This document shows, in pieces, positions 43,898 to 53,834 of a stretch of DNA of 64,000 nt. Within the stretch, counting starts at the first letter, position 1, and each line of letters starts with the position of its first letter. This DNA comes from Prorocentrum cordatum (taxonomy: Eukaryota > Sar > Dinophyceae > Prorocentrales > Prorocentraceae): NCBI GenBank assembly GCA_963575745.1, contig CAUYUJ010014267.1, forward strand, positions 124,926 through 188,925. Direction: 5' to 3'. The position numbers and the translations under genes were made by a program. The notes beneath the pieces are model-generated. The model had not been told where the DNA came from, searched no databases, and saw only the letters and a program-made list of their open reading frames with translations.

Positions 43898-44345
43898 ATC
43901 ATGCAGTGGGCTCAGGTGGTGTATGATGTTTCTTCCAGTAGTGGTGATGTGAATATGTACCACGGAAGATGTGACGCTTCTATGCGTGACTACTAGTTGT
44001 AACAGAGAGGCTGGACATTGGATGTTGCGTCAAAGGGGACCGTGGATGCTGTATACACGGCGTGGGCATCGGTATGTGGCCAATGGTGGGCATGCCTCTA
44101 CTCATATTCCGAGGCGCTTCCAGTGAGCTCCAGCACAGGACACAACATCCCGCTGGCGGGACTCGTGCTGCGATCTGGCTGGACTCCGTACTTGGGATCT
44201 TTGGGTTCTGGTTACTATACTATGTGATGGTGCTGGTTACCCTGGGAAGTGATGGTGCTGGTGAATCTTCTCAGTAAAGATTCATTGGTGGGTGTAGCTT
44301 GCGGCACCGCACTGAATCAGTGCTGGGTGATATCGCTGCTCGTGG
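43898..44345. repeat. Shared 3-prime module, copy 1
   Basis: Similar in order to 52919-53275. Shared blocks: GCAGTGGGCTC, TGGGATGTTGCKTCAA-type, GATGGTGCTGG against GATGGTGCATG, and ATCAGTRCTGGGTGATRTCGCT. It begins at the end of the OB-fold gene here and inside the C terminus of the RS-rich gene there. Confidence 0.6.
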
Positions 44346-44404
44346 ACTCCTGATCTATATACACGCTGTTTGAGCGCCTGAGCAGTTCGGTCCGTGCAAA
44401 CACA

Positions 44405-44500
44405 TACGTGTTCCCTTCATAGTCCTGCCCGTCCGCCTCTGCCTCGTTAGATTCGTTTGAGTCAGTCCCTGAGATCTCGCCTTTCTCGGGCTCTGCTCCT
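44405..44500. repeat. Dispersed pyrimidine-rich module
   Basis: TGTTCCCTTCATAGTCCTG...CCGCCTCTGCCTCGTT...GATCTCGCCTTTCT recurs at 48175-48265 and 49458-49560. Here and at 48 kb it lies just before a 27-bp minisatellite array. Confidence 0.65.
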
Positions 44501-44504
44501 CTCG

Positions 44505-44890
44505 TCCTTCCTGGCGTGAGTCCTTCAGGTACCTCCTTGTGTGTCAGTCGTTCGGGCTCTTCGTGGTGCGAATCGTTCGGGCTCGTCGTCCTGCTGTGCG
44601 TCGTTCGGGCCCCTCCTTGTGTATGAGTCGTTCGGGCTCCTCGCGGTGTGAGTCGTTCGGGCGCTTCGTCCCGGTGTGAATCGTTCGGGCGCCTCCTTGC
44701 GTGTGGGTTGTTCGGGCTCCATGAGATGTGAATCGTTCGGACCCGTCGTTCTGGTGTGAATCGTTGGGGCCTCTCCTGGTGGGTGAGTCGTTCGGGCTCC
44801 TCGTGGTGTGAGTCGTTGGTGCCTGTTGTCCTGCTGTGAGGCGTTCGGGCCTCTCCTTCTGGTGAAAGTCGTTCGGGCTCTTCCCTTCAC
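44505..44890. repeat. 27-bp minisatellite array
   Basis: About 14 units of GTGTGAGTCGTTCGGGC type, 25-28 bp each. Confidence 0.92.
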
Positions 44891-44959
44891 TGCCCTGGCG
44901 TTGTCTTGGCATTGGAGCCGGTTCCTGTTATCTCGTCTTCGCTGGTTCTTCCGATGTAA

Positions 44960-45635
44960 CCTGTGCTGTTTCCATTCTCCCTCTGCCCCCTCCATCTTAT
45001 CCTTCCCAGTGGAGAGCGGAAGAAAAAAACTTACTACTTCAATCGGTCGAGCTCAAGGCCCGAACCATCCCCCAGTCCGCGTTGCCTCCGCCGCCCGCAC
45101 GGGGCTCTCCCTTTTCGGGCCTGGGGGTGGAGGAAATGTCCAAACTGCGTGGTGAGTATGTTTGCATGCGTGTGTTTGTGTGTGTGTGTGTTGGTGTGTG
45201 AGCGTGCGTCTCTGAATATCAGCAGAGGAAACGTCCTGTTCTCCCGCTATCCAATCCACCTCTATCCCCTCCCTTCTCCCATCCCTCACCCCTCTTCCCA
45301 GGAGCGCGGAAGAAACAAACTCGCCAGCTCGATCATCCGAGCTCAGGGCCCGAGCGATCCTCGACTCCGTTTTACCCAGGGAGCCCCCCCTCGATTCCCT
45401 GGCGTAGATGCGGAGGAAATGGAGCACGTGCGTGGGTAAGTGTAATATCAACGATGCCTTTCTTTCCCGCTCTCTCACCCCGCCCGTCCCTTGCCCTCCT
45501 GTCGGCCCGCCCTCCGCACTGGAGAGCGAAGAAAGGGACTCAATCGAGCCCAGGGCTCGAGCAATCCTGCAATTTTTGCGCTGCCCCGCCACGGGGCTAT
45601 GCTCACCGTGAAAGGTCGGCGTGGCGTTCGTGAGT
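44960..45635 (+). repeat. Three tandem exon-like repeats
   Basis: Each unit has a pyrimidine tract ending in AG, a core of about 140 bp starting GGAGAGCGGAAGAAA or GAGCGCGGAAGAAAC, and (in the first two) a donor-like GTGAGTATG (45151) or GTAAGTGTA (45436). The cores encode related peptides (KKLTTSIGRAQGP and NKLASSIIRAQGP). The third core (about 45520-45610) is diverged. They may be duplicated exons or a non-coding tandem repeat. Confidence 0.5.
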
Positions 45636-45654
45636 ACTCGCGTGCAGATGACTG

Positions 45655-45910
45655 ACTTTTTCACGATGGTGCAGGTGAACATCTTCACGGTGGTGTTCGT
45701 CCGCGAGGCTCGCGCAGGTTCGCACCCTCACGATGGTTCTTGTCCTGTCCCACGTGCAGGTTAACATCCCCACGATGGTTTTCGCCCTCCTCCTGAGCTG
45801 ATGCGGCGCAACTCGCACCACGAGCACTGTCCCACGTGCAGGTTAACATCCCCACGATGGTTTTCGTCCTCCTCCTGAGCTGATGCGGCGCAACTCGTGC
45901 CACGAGCACG
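45655..45910. repeat. 82-bp tandem repeat
   Basis: Two good units at 45746-45827 and 45828-45909, sharing CACGTGCAGGTTAACATCCC and CTGAGCTGATGCGGCGCAAC, plus weaker partial units upstream (CACGATGGT...GTTCG). Confidence 0.85.
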
Positions 45911-46039
45911 CCCGGCGCGCACGCGGACATGCGCGCACTCGCACGCGCGCACGCAGGTGCACACGCACGCAATCAAATTTTGGAGAGGATCGAACATTTC
46001 AGACACGCAGGTCTGTAACTCCGCGTGCCTCTTGCTCCC

Positions 46040-46345
46040 TCCTCCCATCCGCCCCCCACGCACGCGCGCGCGCACACGCGCGCACGCGTTGCGCACACAC
46101 GCGCACTCCTCTCTCTTTCTCCCTCTCACGCACGCACACACGCACGCACGCACACACGCACATATACACGCCGAATTTCTGCCATTATCGATCCTCCCCG
46201 CGGTGATTTCGCGAGCGGATCGAGCAGGATGACGCTGGAGATACGCCTTCCTACGAGTTGCTCGCCCCCCGCTTTTCCTCGGCTTTCCCCTCATCGCGCA
46301 CGCGCAAACGCACGCGCACACACGCATGCGCACACACGCGCAACA
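46040..46345. repeat. CA/CG-rich alternating purine-pyrimidine tract
   Basis: Interrupted CGCACACGCGC-type runs at 46050-46165 and 46290-46350, a Z-DNA-prone composition. Bases 46350-46960 hold no recognised gene. Confidence 0.85.
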
Positions 46346-46960
46346 CGCATAAGCACCCAAACGAATTTGAGCGATCGCAGGCTGAATAATAGCAGCCGCC
46401 GCTCTGGCACGGCACTGCTCGGAGCGAGCTTGCAGGCCGCCAGGCCGCGTCTCTCCTTCCAAGCCCACGCTTCTGGTGATGCCAACTCCCTCGCCTCAGC
46501 ACCCTCCTCATTCACGCTTCTTATTAGAATGACTCCTCCTTTCCCTTCCCGTAGAATTAACACGTGAAGCTGGCCGCTGCATTGCTGCAGAAGGGCCGCC
46601 CACGCTGCGCTTGCCATCTTCTCGCCCCCCTCCCCTCTCGATCTGGTTCGATCCGTGGGCGATCCGTGCAGCGAGGGATTGGCGCGGGGACGTGCGCCGA
46701 CAAGTGGCTAACGCATGCGCAACTTCGAGGAAACGACAACCCTCCAAGATCGCCACCGTTCCACCTCGCCCCCCGCATATCGCTCGTGCAGCAACGCGCG
46801 CCCGAGGACGCAGTGCGAGATTGCGACCATACGCTTTGGAAAGAGCCCTCATCTTCTCCACCTCCCCCTCGCGGCCGCGGTCATGAAATGCGCCATTGGG
46901 TGGCCGCCGTCCAGACGCTCAGGTCCTGAACCGTCGTGAAGAAATTATAACGTGCGGTTT

Positions 46961-47314
46961 TTCGCTATGGACGGCCTCTGGGGGCTGCGGTGGGGGAAAT
47001 ATATAACGGCGTAGGAACTGGAATGCAGTCGAACTCTGAACGCAGCAATCCCCGTCTGCTCAGGGCTCCACTCCGGTCTGCAAAGCATCCCGTGCGCTAG
47101 GAGTCGACCCGAGAGACTGGGAGACGCATGCCTGCTTTTCGCCATGGACGGCCTTTGGGGGGTGCGGCGGGGGAAATATACAACAGCGTGTGTACTGAAA
47201 TGCAGTCGAACTCTGAACGCAGCAATCCCCGTCTGCTCAGGACTCTACTCTGGTCTGCAAAGCATGCCGTGCGCTAGGGGTCGACCCGAGAGACAGGGAG
47301 ACGTATACCTGCCA
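46961..47314. repeat. 177-bp tandem duplication
   Basis: Units at 46961-47137 and 47138-47314 share TGGACGGCCTYTGGGGG, GCAGTCGAACTCTGAACGC and CGCTAGGRGTCGACCCGAGA. About 90% identical by eye. No gene recognised to 47930. Confidence 0.9.
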
Positions 47315-47929
47315 ATCAGCGTTTTTGAAAGAACGCCCATCCCCTCCACCTCTTCCTCACTCGGGATCTCTACCTTCTCCGATCAACTAAGACCACCCAA
47401 TTGGTCGACACGCGTGGCCGCACCAACGCGCGGCGTAGTTATGCGGAAATAACCGTCGCTTGGTCTACGGAAAATTGGCGACCGTCTGCGCAGTGCTCGA
47501 GATTGTCTGGCGCGTTCTTGTGTATGCTAGGGTTTTCTGCGGCACGGGTGCTTTGTTTTCCCGCGCTGGGCCCGACCCAGGCCCCTAGGACCAAAAAGCA
47601 CGCTCCTCTCGAGTGATATCACGCCGTGTGGTCTCCGTGCACGGTGCGCATGATGTACGTATGTTTGTGCTAGATAGCGTTGAGAGATATAGGCAGTTCT
47701 TTTCAGATCTCGTCTCTCAAATTTCGACCAAGATGGATGGGGGCGTCGTCTAAATCTAGGCATGTGTAAATACTGCACGTGTGGGCATGTGTCGATACAT
47801 AAACATATGTCGACATATATAAATCTATATATATATATATATACACACGTGGCTCTGTCCATATTGTGTATATGCATACATATGCACACAAAACACACAC
47901 ACACACACACACGTATGGCCATTCCCCCC

Positions 47930-48095
47930 CCCCCAAAAAAAAAAACGGACAGAGTTGCTACCTGTCCCTCAGATGCCGAGGGGGTGAGAGGTGAGGCGAT
48001 TTTGTCTGTGGCGGTCGATCGCGCGCTCGCCAGGCCTGGGAGTCGGACCTCCGATGCTTCCTCTACCGCGCTCGTGCGCGGAAGGCGCGCCAGGT
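47930..48095 (-). repeat. tRNA-like SINE, best preserved B box
   Basis: Minus strand: GAGCGCGGTAGAGG (A-box-like), ATCGGAGGTCCGACTCCC (B box GGTCCGACTCC, 9 of 11 to GGTTCGAATCC), CAGGCCTGGCGAGCGC, a body of about 80 bp, then TCTGTCCG followed by a T run. Similar copies end units 1-3. The order head, body, T tail is that of a tRNA-derived SINE. Confidence 0.5.
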
Positions 48096-48174
48096 GAGTT
48101 CTAATGTAGTAAACATCTCGCTGGAGGATGTTCGACGGCATCATGGCGGAGACCGTGGCGCTCGATGGCAAAAC

Positions 48175-48265
48175 ATGTGTGTCCTCTTCACAGTCCTCCT
48201 CCTCCGCCTCTGCTTCGTGTGTTTCGTTTCAGTCATGTCCTTGGAATTTACCTTTTCTTGGGTTG
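48175..48265. repeat. Dispersed pyrimidine-rich module
   Basis: Second copy of the module at 44405, here GTGTCCTCTTCACAGTCCTC...TCTGCTTCGTG...TCAGTCATGTCCTTGG. Confidence 0.65.
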
Positions 48266-48349
48266 TGGTTCTATAGCCGGTTCCTGTTGCCTTGGCATCG
48301 GTGGCTCCTCCGATGCCGGCTATGGTAGTGATTGCCGTTGTGCTGGTGC

Positions 48350-49025
48350 GAGTGGTTCAGGGTCTTCGCCCTGGCGTGAGTCGTTCGGGCTCTTCGTAGT
48401 GTGAGTCGTTCAGGCACCTCGTCCTGGTATGAATCGCTCGGGCCCCTCCTTGTGTGTGAGTCGTTCGGGCTCCTCGTGGTGTAAGTCGTTGGGGCTCCTC
48501 GTCCTGGGGTGAGTCGTTCGGTCTCCTCGTGGGGCCTCTTGGGGGCCTCTTGGAGGCTCTCGGGGCCTCGTGAGGGCCTCTTGGGGGTCTCATGGGAGCC
48601 TCTTGGGGGCCTCTTGAGGCGTCTTGGGGCTTCCTGGGGGCGTCTTGGGGGCATCTTGGGAGCCTCTTGGGGCCTCTTGGGGGCCCGTTGGGGGACTCGT
48701 CCTTCCTTGTATGATGGTCTCGGGCCCAGACCTTCGGGCCCCTCGTCCTGGCGTGCGTCGATCGGGCCCCTCCTGGTGTGTGAGTCGTTCGGGCTCCTGG
48801 TGGTGTGAGTCGTTCGGGCTCCTCGTCCTGGTGTGAGTCGTTCGGGCGCCTCTATGCGTGTGCGTCGCTCGGGCCTCTCCTTGTGTGTGAATCGTTCGGG
48901 CCGCCCGTCCTGGTGCTCGCCGCTCGGGCCTCTCCTAGCGTGTGAGTCGTTCGGGCTCCTCGTGGTGTGAATCGTTGGTGCCCTTCGTCCTGGGGTGAGT
49001 CGTTCGGCCTCGTCGTGGGTCTCTG
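48350..49025. repeat. 27-bp minisatellite with a 12-bp minisatellite nested inside
   Basis: 27-bp units at 48350-48525 and 48720-49020. Between them is a block of GGCCTCTTGGGG units (48525-48715). The same nesting occurs at 51105-51770. Confidence 0.9.
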
Positions 49026-49457
49026 TGGGCCCTTGTGGGCCATTGTGGGCCATTCTCAGCCCTTCTCGGCCATTGGCCAGCAATCTCCCTGTGCGAACGA
49101 GCACCGATCGCTGGCGGAGCTTGTCTTCGGTGACGCTGGTTCGTGGGCTGGTTCCTGTTCGCTTGTTCCTGGGCGTTCAGTACTGCAGACTTCAGGGAGT
49201 TGTGACAAAAGACGGGGATGCACAAGGGATATGACAGAGACGTAGGTCCTGAAGAACGGCATATGAGCTGAAGTATTGGTCGAATAGTGGACGCAGGCAT
49301 CGCGCATCTTCTCGGGGCACCACTTGGGTGTGGAAGGCATGTCGTGCGCAAGGATTCGACGCGTCGGATCCCGCGACGTAGACGTGCCAGAGGTGCTCGT
49401 ACAGTGCTGCAGAATCGCCAGCAGCTACACTGCAAGGAGTGCGTCGCTGAGAAAGAA

Positions 49458-49560
49458 TGGGTGTCCTCTCACAGTTCTCATCCTGCGCCTCTGCCTCGTT
49501 CGATTCCTTTTCAGTTGTGTCCTTGGGATCTCGCTTTTCTTTGGTCTTGGTTTGTTGGCC
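49458..49560. repeat. Dispersed pyrimidine-rich module
   Basis: Third copy: GTGTCCTCTCACAGTTCTC...CTCTGCCTCGTTCGATTCC...TCAGTTGTGTCCTTGG. Confidence 0.65.
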
Positions 49561-49794
49561 GGCGCGTGTGAGTGTGCTTTCGGTGATTCGTTTATTCTCG
49601 GTTTTCGTGATGGGCTCTCTTTCGTCTTGGCTCTTTCGGGTTTGGTAGTCGTGCGGGCTCTTGGGATTTCCCGACTGCTGTTTCCAGGGAGTCGTGACCA
49701 AGGACGAAGGTTCGCATCGATGTGTGAGAGAGTGTATGTCCGGAAGAACTGTGGCATAATCGAGTCCAAGACATTTCGATTCCCAGTCGGTTGT

Positions 49795-49911
49795 CCGTCG
49801 CCATTGTGGCCCATCAGAAGTAGGAGATTAGATTCGCATCCGTTCCCCAAGAATCCCTTTGTTGCTGTGAGTTGTCTCCGCCTACCATTTGTGCAGTGAG
49901 CTTCGCTGGGC
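49795..49911 (+). promoter_or_regulatory. SL relic plus hairpin leader before the 49.9-kb gene
   Basis: SL relic CCGTCGCCATTGTGGCCCA at 49795-49817. Then GTAGGAG and a pyrimidine-rich stretch ending TTTGTGCAG, which together could be a small intron. Then GTGAGCTTCGCTGGGC at 49896. The same arrangement is at 52113. Confidence 0.6.
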
Positions 49912-49934
49912 ACAGACGTTCCACTCGACCTCGC

Positions 49935-50738
49935 TCGACCCTAACCCTTGGAACTTCTGGGAGTGGCGCTCTAAGACTGGCCGCTCGAAAGCAGCTGGCC
50001 CATCCCGTAGCTCTGCACCCGTTGGTGCCAGAAGCTCTTCCATGCAGAGGTCCGATCCATCAGCATACCGCGGAGACGCATCCTGCTGGAATGTCGCTTC
50101 CCGCCAACCCTATGCCGCGCTGGGTTCCCATGGCGAACGTTGACTCGACCGCTATGTTCATCGCCTTCATCACCTGGTATCGGCAGCCCTGTTCCCGCCG
50201 CATGTTCTATGCCATGCGCATGGACACGATCATGACGCAGATCGATCACGGAGCTATCGGCCCGGTGACCGACACTGAGTGGGTCGAGGATCATTACGTT
50301 CCTATCAGGAAGGTGCTATGCGATGGTATTTTGCGCAGGCGGTGTCGAGCACATGGTGGGCATTCTATTCTCACGAATGGCTTCATCTTCCGCTGGTTCA
50401 GCCCTTTGTGGGAAAGCCTATACATGACTAACCGGAAGCCGCACCTGAACTCGCGGGTTCCCGCGGACGGCTGTGAGCACCGTGATCCAGCCGACGGTGC
50501 ACGCTCTCGTGGCAATGTTGCGCGTGACCAGTATGGGACTTGCTTGGGTCCGCGGAGCAGGTGGGCGCAGGTGGCCGCTATCATGGGCACCGAGCCACCT
50601 GACGGAGTGGGCTCTGCATCGGATGTTGCGGTGGACATGGCATTGGACCCTATTACGGATCACGTAACCGCCTCTGCGCTGAAAGAGGCTCTGGATCCAA
50701 TCTGTGAGCAAGCGGACGCGGACGACTCGCAGCTCTGA
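49935..50738 (+). pseudogene. Broken paralogue of the RS-rich gene
   Basis: DPNPWNFWEWRSKTGRSKAA (49937 on) matches the 52259 gene, but about 170 bp encoding its first 55 residues is missing. After SMQRSDPSAYRG the two genes diverge. A frame ending at 50738 (MPRWVPMANVDSTAMFIAFI, HYVPIRKVLCDGIL, HSILTNGFIFRWFSPLW) then looks coding but belongs to no family I recognise. Confidence 0.5.
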
Positions 50739-50904
50739 TCGCTCCACCTCAGTATCAGTCAGGGCTATTGGTAGCTTCGCGTGCAGTTTTTTGTGCGCGT
50801 GTCCCAGAGACGCGTGCTTCTATGCTACATTCGTGCCTGGTCTCATGAGCCATGTGCGTTCTCTGGGTGCCGCAGCTTCCTTTGATTAGGCAGAGCTGGA
50901 CTAT

Positions 50905-51104
50905 GTCCGACCGTGTCAATCGGCAAGCCTGATCAATTTAGTATCTCGTGCCGCGTGCGCACTGCAGGACTAGTGGGGAAAGATCGCTGGGTCGTCGACG
51001 CCGTCGTCCATAGAAGTGTCGTCGTTGAAGTCATCGTTGCCATCGTGAGCATGGATCTTGTCGTCGTCGTCGACGTCGCCGCCAGTCTCTGTCAGTCGTT
51101 TCGG
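50905..51104. repeat. Duplicated module with (GTC)n, copy 1
   Basis: About 90% identical to 53640-53830: GATCAATTTAGTATCTCGTG, CGCGTGCGCACTGCAGGAC, GATCGCTGGGTCGTCGACGC, then GTC triplets. Open on both strands (DQFSISCRVRTAG on plus, SMDDGVDDPAI on minus), so coding cannot be assigned. Confidence 0.8.
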
Positions 51105-51770
51105 TGCTCGTGGTGTGAGTCGTTGGGACCCTTCGTCATTCGTGGTAAGAGTATGTCGGGCCCCTCCTTGCGCGTGGGTGGTTCGGGGTTCCCTTGGGTT
51201 GGTCCTTCGGGCCTCTCGCTCTGGAATGAGTCGTTCAGGCTTCTCCTTGTGTGACTCCTTCGGGTGCCTCATTATGTGTGAATCGTTCGGGCTCCTCGTG
51301 GTATGAGCCCCCTCCTTGTGTGTGAGTCGGTCGGCCCCCTCTTCCTCGTGTAACTCGTTCGGGCTTCCCGTGGTGTGAGTAGCTGGGGGCCCGCGTCGTG
51401 GGGTGAATCGTTCGGGCTCCTCGTGGTCTGAGTAGTTCGGGCGCCTCGTCCTGGTGTGAGTCGTTCGGGCCCCTCCTTGTGGTGTGAGTCGTTCGGGCTC
51501 TTCGTGGTGTGACTCGTTGGGGCTCCTCGTCCTGGTGTGCATCGTTCGGGCTCCTCGTGAAGCCTCTTGGAGACCTCTTGGGGCCTCTTGGGGCCTGTTG
51601 GGGGTCTCTTGGGGGCCTCTTGGGGGCCTCTTTGGGGCTTCTTTGGGTCTCTTGGCGCTTCTTGGGGGCTCTTGGGGGCCTCTTGGGAGCCGCTTGGGGC
51701 CTCTTGGGGGCCTCTTGGGGGCCTCTCGGAGACCTCTTGGGAGCCTCCTGGGGGTCTATTGGGGTCAGGT
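51105..51770. repeat. 27-bp minisatellite followed by 12-bp minisatellite
   Basis: 27-bp units at 51105-51555, then GGCCTCTTGGGG units at 51555-51770. Confidence 0.9.
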
Positions 51771-52112
51771 CGAAGACGCGAACACTATGTGTTCCGTGAT
51801 TCCTCAGATCTGCTCGAGGGGACCGATCTGAGAGGCGGTTTCCCCGGCTGCTCATTTTTCACCTCTCCTGTCTAAGTTGCCGCCTGGTGCTCGCGCCCGA
51901 CATAATGAGCGAACCTGCCTTTGAGGTGCAGCCCAAAGCTGCGAGCCTGAGCAGAATGGCACCTTGTGCTGCGCGCACTGGACATTTCCCGGCCGCTGAT
52001 TCCAGGGAGTCGTGATCAGAGACGGAGGTCGCAAGGATGTGCGAGAGAGGCTTGTGTCCAAAGGAACTGTGCCATAATCGTGTCCAAGGCATTGCGATTC
52101 CCTGCCGGTTGT

Positions 52113-52229
52113 CCGCAGCCGTTGCGGCTCATCAGAGGTAGGAGATCATTCCTGCATCCGTTCCCCAGGAATCTCCTTGTTGCTGTGAGTTGTCTCTGCC
52201 TACCATTTCTGCAGTGAGCTTAGCTCGGC
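52113..52229 (+). promoter_or_regulatory. SL relic plus hairpin leader before the RS-rich gene
   Basis: SL relic CCGCAGCCGTTGCGGCTCA at 52113-52135, AG-GTAGGAG, a pyrimidine-rich stretch ending CCATTTCTGCAG (possible leader intron about 52138-52213), then GTGAGCTTAGCTCGGC at 52214. The ATG is at 52259. Upstream sequence from about 51975 is also shared with 49650 on. Confidence 0.65.
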
Positions 52230-52258
52230 GCAGACGTACTCACTCGACCTCGCGCGCG

Positions 52259-52999
52259 ATGGCTACTCGTAGTGGCGAAGAACTGCGGAGTGATTGGGAT
52301 CGTGCTTTCCGTCGTGCACGCCGCGGCCCCCCTCTTCGCAGCCGCCCCGATGATCGCATGCGCTCCCAGGACGAGAAACCCGACGTAGATGACGTGCTGG
52401 CTCATGAACTACACCTATGGAAAGAGGACCCTAACCCTTGGAGTTTCTGGGAGTGGCGCTCTAAGACTGGGCGTTCGAAAACAGCTGGCGCATCCCGCAG
52501 CTCTGCGCCTGCTGGCGCAGAGGGCTCTTCTCCGCGGAGGGGCCGATCCACCAGCATACCGCGGAGAGGCATCCAGAGCAGGGCGCGCAATCGCAGCCGC
52601 AGCAAGAGCATCCCGAGGGCACGTGGATATCCGTTGGCGGGTCGGCCGCGTTGCAGGACGCATACGATGTACCCAGACAAGCCCCATGAGCGCCTCAGCA
52701 ACACCAAGAGCGTGACGAGACGTGAGCAAGAAGCTCGGACACTCCACCAGCAACAGGCTCTTGACGAAATGTCCGAGGTTTCCACCGATCGGGCTGATGA
52801 CGTGGACGACGCGCAGGTCCGCAGAGATAGCAGCTCGGCCCCCGCATCTGGTCCTGCACCTACCAGGGAAGCGAGCCACGCGTTCCTGGACGCTCGCATG
52901 ACTTTGTTGGAGGAACACGTACGGCAGTGGGCTCTGATAGTATATGCACTGTATTGCACAACTGCAGAATGTACTATTTTCCATTATGATTCTGGGTAG
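52259..52999 (+). CDS. Arg/Ser-rich protein of unknown function
   Basis: 246 residues from MATRSGEELRSDWDRAF. A basic N-terminal third precedes DPNPWSFWEWRSKTGRSK, followed by an RS-rich stretch (PRRGRSTSIPRRG, ARNRSRSKSIPRARG) like those of splicing-associated or RNA-binding proteins, and an acidic, helical C-terminal part. The final segment (QWALIVYALYCTTAEC) is encoded by the shared 3-prime module and may not be original coding sequence. Start chosen as the first ATG after the leader. A broken paralogue lies at 49935. Confidence 0.5.
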   Translation: MATRSGEELRSDWDRAFRRARRGPPLRSRPDDRMRSQDEKPDVDDVLAHELHLWKEDPNPWSFWEWRSKTGRSKTAGASRSSAPAGAEGSSPRRGRSTSIPRRGIQSRARNRSRSKSIPRARGYPLAGRPRCRTHTMYPDKPHERLSNTKSVTRREQEARTLHQQQALDEMSEVSTDRADDVDDAQVRRDSSSAPASGPAPTREASHAFLDARMTLLEEHVRQWALIVYALYCTTAECTIFHYDSG

Positions 53000-53275
53000 A
53001 GCGAGTTGGGAAATGGGATGTTGCTTCAACTTGACATCCGTTGGTCAGTTCTTCAATGCAGGTTTCTATAATCTATACTGGTGCCGCTTATTCTGCTCAG
53101 GCGATGCTGCTGATTACTGTACTCGCCGTTTTTGCCTCTGACCCTTGGAGATTGCTAGGTTTCTTCGGGTGTGCGGCAGTGGGCTGCGATGGTGCATGCT
53201 CTCACGTCCAGCACTGGGATTACCTTATGATTCGCCGCTGCATCAGTACTGGGTGATGTCGCTACCTTGCCGCAC
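52919..53275. repeat. Shared 3-prime module, copy 2
   Basis: Aligns in order with 43898-44345 although the upstream genes are unrelated. Bases 53276-53394 hold no gene. Confidence 0.6.
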
Positions 53276-53394
53276 CGGGAGATAGGCAGTATTATCGACG
53301 GTGTGGCCGCTACCACGGTGCAGTGGATTCCTTCGGTGACCCCCTCCTGTTGTGAGTTGTTCGGGTCCCCTCTCCTGGACAGATTCGTTCTAGC

Positions 53395-53510
53395 CTCTCC
53401 TCGATGAGTGAGTCGTTCGGCGAGGGGCCTGAACGACTCATACAAGGAAGAACTCGAACGACTCGCCCCAGGGTGAGGAGCCCCAATTACTCACACCACC
53501 TGAAGTCTGG
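53395..53510. repeat. Short 27-bp array with an internal inversion
   Basis: Forward units to 53420, then reverse-complement units (GAACGACTCATACAAGGAAG). The junction is an inverted repeat TGAGTCGTTCGG / CCTGAACGACTCA at 53409-53440. Confidence 0.85.
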
Positions 53511-53639
53511 CCCAGCACGTGCACTCTCTGAGTTCCGTGAGTCTTCAGATCTGGTCAAGGGGACCGATCTGGGAGGCGAGTTTCTCCTTCTGTTTCTCTT
53601 CTACCTCTCCCTCCGAACCTGCCGCCTGCCGCCAGCGCC

Positions 53640-53830
53640 CGACTTCATGGGCGAGCCTGATCAGTTTAGTATTTCGTGCCGCGTGCGCACTGCAGGACAG
53701 GTCGGGGGAGATCGCTGGGTCGTCGACGCCGTCGTCCATGGAATTGTCGTGTCCGAAGTCATCGTTGTCATCGTGAGCATGGATATTGTCGTCGTCGTCG
53801 ACGTCGCCGCCAGCATCTGCGACTCGTTGT
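53640..53830. repeat. Duplicated module with (GTC)n, copy 2
   Basis: Partner of 50905-51104. Again followed directly by 27-bp minisatellite. Confidence 0.8.
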
Positions 53831-53834
53831 GACC

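Noticed and set aside
44921-48310. GGTTCCTGTTxxCTTGGCATCGG-like words (44921, 48280) as further SL relics
   Set aside because: Too few positions match the leader and no start codon follows at the usual distance; they belong to a different dispersed module.
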